This document shows, piece after piece, positions 8,106 to 16,561 of a stretch of DNA of 64,000 nt. Location of the stretch: the NCBI GenBank assembly GCA_938003765.1, contig CALKYE010000166.1:124001-188000 (forward strand), written 5' to 3'. The position numbers and the translations under genes were made by a program. The notes below the pieces were generated by a model. It was not told where the DNA came from and searched no databases. It saw only the letters and a program-made list of their open reading frames with translations. This DNA comes from an uncultured Planctomycetia bacterium. Lineage in GTDB: Bacteria > Planctomycetota > UBA1135 > GCA-002686595. The number at the start of each line of letters is the position of its first letter. The first letter of the stretch is position 1.

Positions 8106-9554
8106 ATGAGCTTCAACTCGACCGAGTTCGTCTTCTTTTTCCTAGCGGCGTTCTACGGCTATTGGCTGCTCTCGCGCTGGCGCGCAGCTCGACTGGGGTG
8201 GCTGCTGGCGGGCAGTTGCCTGTTCTACATGAGCTGGAACGCGAAGTTCATCGCGTTGATCGCGTTCTCCAGCGTGCTCGACTGGGTGTGCGGCGCGCGC
8301 ATCGCCGCGAGCGACTCGCCCCGCGCGCGCAAGGCCTGGCTCGCGCTCTCGCTCGCCGGCAACCTCGGCCTGCTCGGCTTCTTCAAGTACTTCAACTTCT
8401 TCGCGGAGAACGTCGCCGCCGCGTGCTCGCGGCTGGGCCTCGAAACCCTGGCGGAGTTCACGCCGTGGGAGATCGTCCTGCCGGCGGGCATCTCGTTCTA
8501 CACGTTCCAGACGCTCTCCTACACGATCGACATCTACCGCGGCGAACTCCGACCCGCGCGCAGCTTCCTGGACTTCGCGCTGTTCGTCTCGTTCTTTCCG
8601 CAGCTCGTCGCCGGCCCGATCGTGCGCGCGGCGGACTTCCTGCCGCAGCTCGACGAGCGCCCTCGCTTCGACGATGCGCGCGTGTCGGGCGGCGTGTTCC
8701 TGATGCTGTGCGGACTGGCGAAGAAGGTCCTGCTCGCCGACACGATCGGACTCGAGCTGGTCGATCCGGTGTTCGACGCGCCGCTGGAGCACGGCGCGGT
8801 GGGGGTGTTGCTCGGCGTGTGGGCCGCGCTGTTCCAGTTCTACCTGGACTTCTCGGCCTACTCCGACATCGCCATCGGCGCCGCGGCGTGCCTGGGCTTC
8901 ACGCTGCCGCAGAACTTCGACCGACCGTTCCTCGCGCAGTCGATCAGCGAGTTCTGGCGCCGCTGGCACATCTCGCTCTCGACCTGGTTCCGCGACTACG
9001 TGTTCGTGCCGCTGGGCGGGCGCGGCGGCGGTCAGCTCGCGTTCTTCCGCAAGCTCATGCTCACGATGTTCCTCACCGGCCTGTGGCACGGCGCGGGCTG
9101 GAACTACGTGCTGTGGGGCTTGATGCACGGCGTGTTCACGTTCGTCGGCGTCGCCTGGGGAAAGCAGCGCACCAAGACCGAACTCGCGGCGCGCCCGGTG
9201 TGGGAGCGCGCGGCGCGCCGAGTGTGGGTGTTCCAACTCGTGGCGCTGTCGATGCTGTTCTTCCGCAACGGCACCGTCGCTGAGGGCAACCGCGGCATCG
9301 AGGGGGCGCTGGAGATGCTCCAGGTGCTCGCGACGCACTGGTCGAGCGCTGCGAACCTCTCGTCGCTCGGCCTCGCGGCGCTCGCCGCGGCGGCGCTGAT
9401 CCACTTCACTCCGCGCGAGTGGATCCACGTGCGCGGCGCGGGCGTGTGGCGCGGTGCGCCGGCGTTCGCTCAGGCGTGCGTGCTCGTCGGAGCGACCGGC
9501 GTGCTCGCGGCGCTCTCGTACGCCAAGGCCCCGTTCATCTACTTCCAGTTCTGA
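8106..9554 (+). CDS. MBOAT-family O-acyltransferase (AlgI-like)
   Basis: This 482-residue multi-spanning protein starts MSFNSTEFVFFF, as AlgI-type MBOAT proteins do. It contains the characteristic segments FYTFQTLSYTIDIYRGE, LVAGPIVRAADFLPQL, FLDFSAYSDIAIG and WRRWHISLSTWFRDYVFVPLGG. The catalytic histidine motif TGLWHGAGWNYVLWG is near residue 325. Such proteins pass an acyl group across the inner membrane to exported polysaccharides or other acceptors. The next gene, an SGNH-like protein five bases downstream, is the usual periplasmic partner type. Acceptor unknown; no polysaccharide synthesis genes are in the window. Confidence 0.9.
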   Translation: MSFNSTEFVFFFLAAFYGYWLLSRWRAARLGWLLAGSCLFYMSWNAKFIALIAFSSVLDWVCGARIAASDSPRARKAWLALSLAGNLGLLGFFKYFNFFAENVAAACSRLGLETLAEFTPWEIVLPAGISFYTFQTLSYTIDIYRGELRPARSFLDFALFVSFFPQLVAGPIVRAADFLPQLDERPRFDDARVSGGVFLMLCGLAKKVLLADTIGLELVDPVFDAPLEHGAVGVLLGVWAALFQFYLDFSAYSDIAIGAAACLGFTLPQNFDRPFLAQSISEFWRRWHISLSTWFRDYVFVPLGGRGGGQLAFFRKLMLTMFLTGLWHGAGWNYVLWGLMHGVFTFVGVAWGKQRTKTELAARPVWERAARRVWVFQLVALSMLFFRNGTVAEGNRGIEGALEMLQVLATHWSSAANLSSLGLAALAAAALIHFTPREWIHVRGAGVWRGAPAFAQACVLVGATGVLAALSYAKAPFIYFQF

Positions 9555-9559
9555 GCGCC

Positions 9560-10678
9560 GTGTCCTTCCTCAACTCCAAGAGCGCGCGCGCGGGCCTGCT
9601 GTACATCGCACTGTGTGCGCTGGCCTTCGCGTGGACGCAGCGCGAGCAGTTGGGGCTGATCACCGACGGCCGCGACGCGACCATCCGCGAGCTGATGCGC
9701 GATCCGGCGCCGGCGGACGTGCTGTTCCTGGGCAGCTCGGCGACGGCGCGCGGCGTCATCCCCGCGGAGTTCGAAGAGCGCGCTCGCGAGCTCTCCGGCC
9801 AGCCCTGGCGCGCGCTCAACCTCGCGCCGTTCGGCGCAGGTCGCCACATCGGGTTCCTCGAACTCGAGCGCTGGCTCGAAGCGCACGCGCCGCCGCGCGC
9901 CGTGGTGGTCGAGGTCGGAGTCACGAGCGACCTAGTCGGCTACATGCACCAGATGCTGCCGCGCTTCATGGACGCCTCGGACTGCGTGCGCGTCGTGCGC
10001 GAGCGTCCGCACCGCTTCCGCGACGCGCGCGAGATGAGCCGCCGGCTCCGCTCGCCCGTGCGCTTCGATCCGTGGGGCGCCTTCGCGGCGCTCGACCGCG
10101 TCGCCATGCACCTCGAGCTCGCTCTCGAAGTGCTCGGCCGCGGGCCCGAGGACCTCGTGCGCGCGGCGTTCAACTTCGCGTGCAACGGCGGCGAATCGCT
10201 CTACTACAAGCCCGACGACTCGACGCTGCGATCGACGGTGCAAGCGCAGGTGGCCGAGCGGGGCTACTGTCGCATCGGGCCGGAGTCGCCCGAGGGTCTC
10301 GCAGGCAAGCAGTTGGTGTTGGGCCGCGCGGCGAAGACGCCCTACGAGGAGGCGGTCGCGCTCGCCTGGAATCCCGACAGCGCCGACGAGTTCGCCGACG
10401 AGTCGATCTCGCGCGCCGCGCGGCTGTACGCCCGACAGATGCGGCGGCTCGCCGAGCGCCACGGCATGCGGCTGTGCTTCCTCGAGCTGCCCAACTTCCG
10501 CGGGCGTCCGCTCAGTCCGGCGCAGGTCGCGTTCTATCGCGAGCTGGGCGAGTTGCTCGAGCCCGACAAGGCCGTGCTGTACCGCGAGGAGAGCTTCCAG
10601 GACCTCGGGCACCTCAGCGTCGAAGGCGCGACGCACCTCAGCCGCTTCGTCGCCGAACGACTGACTGCGCGCGACTAG
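9560..10678 (+). CDS. Membrane-anchored SGNH-like protein, MBOAT partner
   Basis: This 372-residue protein has a single N-terminal hydrophobic segment (about residues 10-26, AGLLYIALCALAFAW) and then a domain that begins with DVLFLGSSATARGV. The GSS there is the usual nucleophile block of SGNH/AlgX-AlgJ-like acyltransfer proteins, and a late DLGHLSVEGA segment could carry the catalytic Asp and His. The GTG at 9560 follows the MBOAT stop by five bases, so the two are probably co-translated. By analogy with AlgI-AlgJ/AlgX the pair would O-acylate an extracytoplasmic molecule. Its stop lies three bases from the stop of a convergent gene. Confidence 0.65.
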   Translation: MSFLNSKSARAGLLYIALCALAFAWTQREQLGLITDGRDATIRELMRDPAPADVLFLGSSATARGVIPAEFEERARELSGQPWRALNLAPFGAGRHIGFLELERWLEAHAPPRAVVVEVGVTSDLVGYMHQMLPRFMDASDCVRVVRERPHRFRDAREMSRRLRSPVRFDPWGAFAALDRVAMHLELALEVLGRGPEDLVRAAFNFACNGGESLYYKPDDSTLRSTVQAQVAERGYCRIGPESPEGLAGKQLVLGRAAKTPYEEAVALAWNPDSADEFADESISRAARLYARQMRRLAERHGMRLCFLELPNFRGRPLSPAQVAFYRELGELLEPDKAVLYREESFQDLGHLSVEGATHLSRFVAERLTARD

Positions 10679-10681
10679 AAC

Positions 10682-11707
10682 TCACTCGGCGCGCAGCGCC
10701 GCGTCCAGGTGCGGGCGCAGCCGCGCGGCGGTCGGTCGGTTGGCGAAGCCGATGAAGTCGACCGGCGTGACGACGTCGAGCGGGAAGTCGAGCGCGGCGC
10801 CGAGCGGACCTTCGACCACGCATCCGGCGGCGCGCGCGACGAAGATCGCGCCGGCGACGTCGTACGGCTTCGACGTGATCACCTTGGCGCCGTGGCGCGC
10901 CGCCAGCCAGCCGCGCACGTCGGCGATCATGCGGTACGTCCCGAGCGCGAGCTGGACGAGCTGTCCCGCGTTGGAGATGTACTGGTCGTCGAACACGTGG
11001 CGCAGATCGGCGCCTTCCTCGCGCGCGAGGCGGGCGAAGAAGTCCGCTTCGATGCGCGCCAGCGCCGGGCGCTGATCGGGGGCGTAGCGGAAGAACGGGA
11101 AGTAGCCGTGGTCGACGCGCGCCTGTGAGTCGGCGGACAGCTCGCGTTCGCGGATCAGCGCGCCGCTCGCGAGGTCGCGGAGCTCGATTCGCGCCGGCAG
11201 CGCAGCGTGCGCGCTCAGCACGCGAAAGCGCGCGGCGCGCGAGTCGGGCAGCTCGGCGACGATCCCCGCCGAGAGCTCGTCGAGCCGCGGTTCGCCGCCG
11301 CCCGCCGGGGCGAACGAGACCACGGTCCAGGCCGAGCGCAGGTCGGCCATCAAGTTGCGCGTGCCGTCGATCGGATCGAGCGCGATGCGCGGACCGCCGT
11401 GATCGAAGCCCGCGAGCTCGCGCGCGCCGGTCGGTCCCGGGCCGCGGTGCATCCAGCCGCTGTCCTCGGTCAGCAGCGAGAGCGGAGTGTGCGCGGCGGT
11501 CTCGGCCAGCCACTCGTGGATCGCCCGCTCGACCAGCTCGTCGATGGCGTAGGTCACGTCGCCCGCGCCCTGGCGCACGGCGCGGCCCAGCGGCGCGAGG
11601 TCGCCGCTCTCGCTCGCAGTCTCGAGCGCGTTGCGCACGGCGCTGCGGATCCGCGAACACAGCTGCGTGAGTCGCGCGCTCCACTCGCGCTCGATCGGGG
11701 CTTGCAT
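10682..11707 (-). CDS. Inositol monophosphatase family protein
   Basis: This 341-residue protein shows the metal-binding motifs of the IMPase/FBPase/CysQ superfamily: TEDSG (first Glu/Asp site), DPIDGTRN (the canonical DPxDGT), and a late PYDVAGAIFVARAAG equivalent to WDxAAG. It would hydrolyse a phosphomonoester such as inositol phosphate or 3'-phosphoadenosine 5'-phosphate, with magnesium. It is longer than E. coli SuhB by about 70 residues, with an insertion between the DPIDGT motif and the C-terminus. The ATG at 11707 is preceded seven bases upstream by TATCTT, a possible -10 box that would give a leaderless message. Confidence 0.8.
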   Translation of the reverse strand: MQAPIEREWSARLTQLCSRIRSAVRNALETASESGDLAPLGRAVRQGAGDVTYAIDELVERAIHEWLAETAAHTPLSLLTEDSGWMHRGPGPTGARELAGFDHGGPRIALDPIDGTRNLMADLRSAWTVVSFAPAGGGEPRLDELSAGIVAELPDSRAARFRVLSAHAALPARIELRDLASGALIRERELSADSQARVDHGYFPFFRYAPDQRPALARIEADFFARLAREEGADLRHVFDDQYISNAGQLVQLALGTYRMIADVRGWLAARHGAKVITSKPYDVAGAIFVARAAGCVVEGPLGAALDFPLDVVTPVDFIGFANRPTAARLRPHLDAALRAE

Positions 11708-11720
11708 CACGCCTAAGATA
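11708..11720 (-). promoter_or_regulatory. Possible -10 box immediately upstream of the IMPase-family start
   Basis: On the minus strand TATCTT (11715-11720) ends seven bases before the ATG, so transcription would start at or next to the start codon. No convincing -35 hexamer is visible 16-18 bases further up. This fits a pattern seen at several other genes here. Confidence 0.3.
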
Positions 11721-11808
11721 CGCCGCTCGAAATCGAAACCCAGGCGGCCGCGAGCGCATCCAGAGCGCTCCTGTGACCTTTCATCCCTCTCGAGCGAACC
11801 CACGCGAA

Positions 11809-12744
11809 ATGACCCAAGTCCGCGACGTCATCATCATCGGTTCCGGCCCCGCGGGGTACACCGCCGCGATCTACACCTCGCGCGCGAACTTGAAGCCGCT
11901 GCTGTTCGAGGGCATGCAACCCGGCGGACAGCTCACGATCACCACCGACGTCGAGAACTACCCCGGATATCCGCAGGGTGTCGAGGGGCCGAAGATGATG
12001 GAGGACTTCAAAGCGCAGGCTGCGCGCTTTGGAACCGAGATCATGTTCGAGCAGGTGATCAAGGTCGACTTCTCCAAGCGCCCGTTCACGCTCTGGACCG
12101 ACTTCGGCGAGCACCGCGCCAAGGCCGTGATCATCTGCACCGGCGCGAGCGCGAAGATGCTCGGCCTCGAGAGCGAGCAGCGCATGATGGGCCACGGCCT
12201 GAGCGCCTGCGCGACCTGCGACGGCTCGTTCTTCAAGAACAAGAGCGTGATGGTGGTGGGCGGCGGCGACACCGCGATGGAGGAGGCCAACTACCTCACG
12301 CGCATGTGCTCGAAGGTGACCATCGTCCACCGCCGCGACGAGTTCCGCGCGTCGAAGATCATGCTCGAGCGCGCGCGCGCCAACCCGAAGATCGACTGGC
12401 TCGTCAACAAGGCCATCGAGGAGTTCCTGCCCGGTGAGAAGGGCAAGCTCGCGAACGTGCGCATGCTCGACACCGTCACGGGCGAACGCAGCGTCGTTCC
12501 GACCGAAGGCGTGTTCATCGCCATCGGGCACAAGCCCAACACCGACGTGTTCGCCGGACTGCTCGAGATGGACTCGGTGGGCTACCTCAAGGTCCACAAC
12601 GGAACCTACACCTCGGTCGAGGGCGTGTTCGCCGCCGGCGACGTGTGCGACAGCGTCTACCGCCAGGCCGTGACCGCGGCCGGCATGGGCTGCATGGCTG
12701 CGATCGACGCCGAACGTTGGCTCGAGCGCCAGGGCGCTCACTGA
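11809..12744 (+). CDS. trxB: Thioredoxin-disulfide reductase
   Basis: This 311-residue flavoprotein has the N-terminal FAD site DVIIIGSGPAGYTAA, the NADPH site VVGGGDTAMEE, and the redox-active pair in CATC (C134 and C137) within the NADPH domain. It also has the second FAD motif, VFAAGDV. Length and motif order match low-molecular-weight TrxB, which reduces thioredoxin with NADPH in the cytoplasm. The ATG at 11809 places the GSGPAG motif at the usual distance from the N-terminus. No thioredoxin gene is adjacent. An SDR gene follows after two bases and may be co-transcribed. Confidence 0.95.
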   Translation: MTQVRDVIIIGSGPAGYTAAIYTSRANLKPLLFEGMQPGGQLTITTDVENYPGYPQGVEGPKMMEDFKAQAARFGTEIMFEQVIKVDFSKRPFTLWTDFGEHRAKAVIICTGASAKMLGLESEQRMMGHGLSACATCDGSFFKNKSVMVVGGGDTAMEEANYLTRMCSKVTIVHRRDEFRASKIMLERARANPKIDWLVNKAIEEFLPGEKGKLANVRMLDTVTGERSVVPTEGVFIAIGHKPNTDVFAGLLEMDSVGYLKVHNGTYTSVEGVFAAGDVCDSVYRQAVTAAGMGCMAAIDAERWLERQGAH

Positions 12745-12746
12745 GC

Positions 12747-13529
12747 ATGGCTGCGCGCAAGCCCGCCGCGGGGCACATCGCCGTCACCGGAGCGGGGACG
12801 GGCATCGGCCGCGCCATCGCGCTGCGGTTGGCGCGCAAGGGCGTGCGGCTCTCGCTCATGGCCCGCGACCTCTCGCGGCTGAAGGCGACGGCGCAGCTCG
12901 TTCGCGAGCGCGGCGCGACGGTCGCGTGCTGGAGCGTCGACATCCGCAAGCGCAAGCTCGTCGACGCGGCCTTCGACGCCTGCGCGCGCGAGCACGGGCC
13001 GCTCGACGTGCTGGTGGCGAACGCCGGCATCGGCGGTCCCAATCGCCCCGGCCCGAAGGACCGCTTCGAAGCGCTCGTCGCGACCAACCTGAGCGGCACG
13101 TACTGGTGTCTGCGCGCGGCCGAGCGCGTGCTCGCGAGCGGTCCGCACACGCGGCACATGATCGTGATCGCCTCGATCCTCGCGCGCATCGGCGTGGCCG
13201 ACTACACCGGCTACTGCGCGTCGAAGGCGGGGTTGCTCGGACTGGTGCGCGCGCTGGCGGCCGAACTCGCGCCGCGCGACGTGCAGGTCAACGCGGTGTG
13301 TCCCGGCTGGGTCGACACCGACATGGCGCGCGAGGGGATCGCCGGCATCGCGAAGGCCGCGGGCATCGAGGCCGAGGCCGCGTACGAGCTGGCGATGAGC
13401 GCCGTGCCGCTGCGCCGCATGAGCGCGCCCGAGGACATCGCGGGACTGGTCGCGTGGCTGTCCAGCGCCGACGCGCGCGGAGTCACGGGTCAGGCGCTCG
13501 ACATCAACGGCGGCGCGTTCATGAGCTGA
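12747..13529 (+). CDS. Short-chain dehydrogenase/reductase
   Basis: This 260-residue classical SDR has the cofactor motif TGAGTGIG, the NAG motif (VANAGIGG), an active-site Ser (IASILARI) and the catalytic YxxxK (YCASKAG). The C-terminal DINGGAFMS is the common SDR ending. The FabG-like layout, with VNAVCPGWVDTDM, suggests NAD(P)H-dependent reduction or oxidation of a hydroxyacyl or sugar-type substrate, but the substrate cannot be read from the sequence. It starts two bases after trxB stops. Its stop faces that of the convergent repeat protein across 25 bases. Confidence 0.88.
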   Translation: MAARKPAAGHIAVTGAGTGIGRAIALRLARKGVRLSLMARDLSRLKATAQLVRERGATVACWSVDIRKRKLVDAAFDACAREHGPLDVLVANAGIGGPNRPGPKDRFEALVATNLSGTYWCLRAAERVLASGPHTRHMIVIASILARIGVADYTGYCASKAGLLGLVRALAAELAPRDVQVNAVCPGWVDTDMAREGIAGIAKAAGIEAEAAYELAMSAVPLRRMSAPEDIAGLVAWLSSADARGVTGQALDINGGAFMS

Positions 13530-13554
13530 GCGCGGTTGCGCCAGCCGAGCTCGA

Positions 13555-15876
13555 CTAGAGCTCGATGTCGACCGTCGCGGTGGCGTCGACGAGGATCAGC
13601 GTCGGCGCCGATCCGCTCGCGCGCAGCTCGATGCGCCCCGCGGGCACGTTCGGCAGCGTGAAGGCGCCCTTGGCGTCGATCGGGCTCGCGCCGCTCGCGC
13701 TCCAGCCGCTGTCGCCGCGCCAGCTCCACTCGAGCAGTCCGCTCGAAGCGCTCGCGCCGCTGCGCAGACGGCCTTGGATCCGGCCGGTCGGTTGGTCGAG
13801 CCGCCAGGGATTCGCGCCGATCCGCAGCAGCACTTCGCCTTCGATGCGCCACTGGGCGCCGCCCTCCGTCGGCCCCGTGAAGACGATGCGTCGCATGCCG
13901 GGAAGCAGCGCCGCGAGCTCGAACGCGCCCGTTTCGCTGCAGCGCGACACACGGCCGTCGACTTCGGCCGTCCAGCCGAGCGCGGGTTCGCCGTCGAAGG
14001 CCAGCTCGCCGCTCAGCACGGCGAGCCCGGCGTCGGGCGCGGGGAGTTCGATGGAGGTGACGGCGCCGATCGCGACCTCGCACCGCACGGCAGCCATCGG
14101 CGCCGAGGCGAGCGGCGAACCCGCGGGCGGCGCGCTGCGCTCGAGCACCCATGCGCCCGGCGTGAGCGCGTCGAACTTGAAGCCGCCGTTCGCATCCGTC
14201 TGCGTCGTGCGGTCGAAGCCGTCGCCGCGTCGCGCGGTCACCGTGACGTTCGCAGCCGATTCGCCGTGCGCGGGCCGCGCCACGCCTTCGATCGAACCGC
14301 CGGGCGTCAGCTCGAGGACGTTCCCACGACTTCCGAGCTGCGAGTCCACCTCGAGCGGCCCGACGTCGGCCGCGGCCCGCTTCGGAGCGCTGGCGCGGAT
14401 CCAGTAGCTCCCGTCGTCCGAGCAGGGCAGCGTGAAAGCGCCGTACGCGTCGGTCGTCGTGCTCGCGAGCGCTGCGCCGTAGCGGACGCTGTCGATCGCC
14501 GCCGACGCCGCGTGCAGACTCACTGTCGCGCCTGCGAGGCCCGCGCCCGAGGACGTGATCTGTCCGCTGATCCCCGGCGGCCGCCGGAGAACCAGGTCCA
14601 GTCCCGCGCTCAACTGCGCGGCCTCGTACGGACCGGCCGTCAGCGGGAACGCGCCCGTCGCGCTGATCGTGAGCGTGAACGGGCAGGAGGGCGCGTCGAC
14701 TCGCACTCGGCCGCCGGGGCGAGCGCGCTCTAGTTCGTCGACGAGCACCAGCGGATCCACTGCGACGCCCGGCGCCATCTGTTCGCTCGTCGCCTCGGCG
14801 AGGCGCAGCGCGAAGCTCTCGACGGCCGCGCCCGCTTCGTCGACGACGCGCAACTCGAAGCGCTGCGGCGGTCCGAGCGTCAACGGCACGTCGATGACGC
14901 CCGGGGCCAGTGCGGCGAGAGCGGTGGGCTGGAAGCGGCCGCGCGGGTCGCGGGCGAGGACCGTGTGCGGCGCGCGTTGCGCGACCTCGACGATCCAGCG
15001 CCCCGACTCGTCGGCCTCGCCGAGCCCCGAGCCGCCGCGCGTGCGGTCGTGGAAGCGATAGAGGATCTGCGCGCCGGCGATCGGGCGACCGCGCGGGTCG
15101 AGCACGCGCACGCCGAGCAGGCTCTCGCGCGCGACGAGCGGAGTCACGAGCTCGATGCCGTCGACGGCGGCGCCGGAGCGCACCTCGAAAGGCCGCGTCG
15201 AAACCCACAGCGTTCGTCCGTAGTCGCCGGCCCAGACGCACAGCTCGCCGGCGGGCGCGGAGTCGAGCTCGAACGCGCCGTGCTCGTCGGAGACCGTCGA
15301 GCACAGCACGGCGCCGCGCGGTGTCGCGCAGGCGGTGGGGCAGGCGAATTCCGCGGCGGTGCAACGGACTTCGACGCCCGCGAGGGGCGCGCCCGCGGCG
15401 TCGCGCACGGCGCCGCGCAGGATCGCGGCCGGCTGAAGCACCCAGTCCGCCAGCGTCGCACTCGAGCCGCTCTGGAGCTCGATCTCAGTGCTGACGACTC
15501 CCAGGCCGCGGCCGCGCGCCACGATCGCCGCGCGCGTCGACTGAGGTTCGGTGAGCTCGAGCTCGAGCTCGAATTCGCCCGACGCGTCGCTCGTGGCGCG
15601 CGCGGGCGGATAGGCGCACTCCAGTTCGACTCCGGTGAGCGGACGACCGCGCGCGTCGACGCAACGACCGCGCACTCGCGTGAGCGTGCGCGCGAGCGGC
15701 TCGAGCGGCGCGGACGCGGTGGGCGCGACAGCGGCTTCGGGCTGCTCGGGCAGCGCGACGAACTCGATCTGTCGCTCGCCGGCGGGGGCGGAGGCCTGCG
15801 GGCGATCGGAGTCGCTCCGCCACCACAGCACCGCGCTAACGGCGACCAGGAGCGCGAGCAGGAGCAGCTTCTTCAC
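13555..15876 (-). CDS. Large secreted protein with carboxypeptidase-regulatory-like (CNA-B-type) repeats
   Basis: This 773-residue protein starts at a GTG followed by KKLLLLALLVAVSAVLWW, a signal peptide or single anchor. The rest is a string of beta-sandwich modules of the carboxypeptidase D regulatory-like type. They are recognised by recurring patterns such as VRGRCVDARGRPLTGVELEC, LRGAVRDAAGAPLAGVEVRC, VRVLDPRGRPIAGAQIL and ISGQITSSGAGLAGATVSL, each followed by a DASGEFEL- or DAYGAFTL-type strand. I count about seven. Such modules are structural spacers in extracellular proteins; no catalytic domain is visible. The C-terminus (TATVDIEL) gives no sorting signal I recognise. Confidence 0.7.
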   Translation of the reverse strand: MKKLLLLALLVAVSAVLWWRSDSDRPQASAPAGERQIEFVALPEQPEAAVAPTASAPLEPLARTLTRVRGRCVDARGRPLTGVELECAYPPARATSDASGEFELELELTEPQSTRAAIVARGRGLGVVSTEIELQSGSSATLADWVLQPAAILRGAVRDAAGAPLAGVEVRCTAAEFACPTACATPRGAVLCSTVSDEHGAFELDSAPAGELCVWAGDYGRTLWVSTRPFEVRSGAAVDGIELVTPLVARESLLGVRVLDPRGRPIAGAQILYRFHDRTRGGSGLGEADESGRWIVEVAQRAPHTVLARDPRGRFQPTALAALAPGVIDVPLTLGPPQRFELRVVDEAGAAVESFALRLAEATSEQMAPGVAVDPLVLVDELERARPGGRVRVDAPSCPFTLTISATGAFPLTAGPYEAAQLSAGLDLVLRRPPGISGQITSSGAGLAGATVSLHAASAAIDSVRYGAALASTTTDAYGAFTLPCSDDGSYWIRASAPKRAAADVGPLEVDSQLGSRGNVLELTPGGSIEGVARPAHGESAANVTVTARRGDGFDRTTQTDANGGFKFDALTPGAWVLERSAPPAGSPLASAPMAAVRCEVAIGAVTSIELPAPDAGLAVLSGELAFDGEPALGWTAEVDGRVSRCSETGAFELAALLPGMRRIVFTGPTEGGAQWRIEGEVLLRIGANPWRLDQPTGRIQGRLRSGASASSGLLEWSWRGDSGWSASGASPIDAKGAFTLPNVPAGRIELRASGSAPTLILVDATATVDIEL

Positions 15877-15981
15877 GGTGTGCGCGCCGACGCGGACTCA
15901 GCGTGCGGCGACGCAGAGTCTAAGCGGGTCGACTGGCGCGAGACACTCTCTCGCAAGCTCTGGCGCGAGCTGCGCGCGAGT

Positions 15982-16248
15982 TCAGCCGGCGTGCGCGCTG
16001 ACGGCGCCCGAGGCGCGTCGAACCGAAGTCAGCAGCGCGTCGCGCGACGCGCCCTGCGGCAGCGAACCGCTCAACGTCAGACGACCGCGGAACGAGCGCA
16101 CGACGACGCCCGAGTGTCCGCTCGCGTCGAGCCAGGCGCGCGCCTTGGCGACCTGCGCCGCGTCCACGCGCTGGAAGTACTGCTGGGTGGTGGCCGAGGC
16201 GAGCGAAGCGGTGCTCACCAGGGCGAGCGAGATCAGGAGAGCGCGCAT
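15982..16248 (-). CDS. Small secreted protein, unknown
   Basis: This 88-residue protein starts MRALLISLALVSTASLASA, a good signal peptide with probable cleavage after ASA, giving a mature protein of about 69 residues. The mature part contains GHSGVVVRSFRGRLTLSGSLPQG, which faintly resembles one strand-turn-strand of a BON domain, but the match is weak. The frame continues upstream without an ATG; the internal ATG at 16248 is chosen because it begins the signal peptide. It follows rho in the same direction after a gap of about 310 bases. Function unknown. Confidence 0.45.
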   Translation of the reverse strand: MRALLISLALVSTASLASATTQQYFQRVDAAQVAKARAWLDASGHSGVVVRSFRGRLTLSGSLPQGASRDALLTSVRRASGAVSAHAG

Positions 16249-16561
16249 GGTCGAGCGGCGAAGGTCTGTGGACGGCGGCGGAGCGCGGTCCGGGCGAGGC
16301 ACGATCCTCACCCGGCGCACTCGAAATCTAGCCCGCTTTGGCGCGCTCGGGCGCCTGCTATCGCGGCTTGCCTCGCCACGGACCGAGGGCGGCTGCGAAA
16401 GTTCTTCGCGAGCGCCGGGCAGCTCGATCGGCCGCTCGATCGGCCGCTCCGCGCCGGCTCGGCCAGCGCCGACGCGCGAGGGGCTCGCTGCGGCGCCATC
16501 GAACGGGCGCCGCAGTGCGAGTGTGGCGCCGCGCACTTGGTCGCGAGCGCCCGACTCCGAT
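16249..16561. other. Gap between rho and the small secreted gene
   Basis: I see no supportable gene here. The stretch contains a short tandem repeat (16422-16449). On the minus strand there is an AT-richer patch around 16323-16333 (TAGATT) that could be part of a promoter for the small gene. Confidence 0.5.
16422..16449. repeat. 12-bp tandem repeat, 2.3 copies
   Basis: The unit GCTCGATCGGCC occurs twice in full and begins a third time. Each unit contains the palindrome CGATCG. It lies in the gap downstream of rho. It may be a simple replication-slippage repeat. Confidence 0.6.

Noticed and set aside
13555..15876. TonB-dependent receptor or peptidase function for the secreted repeat protein
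   Set aside because: Only carboxypeptidase-regulatory-like modules are visible; no plug, barrel, or zinc site motif is present.
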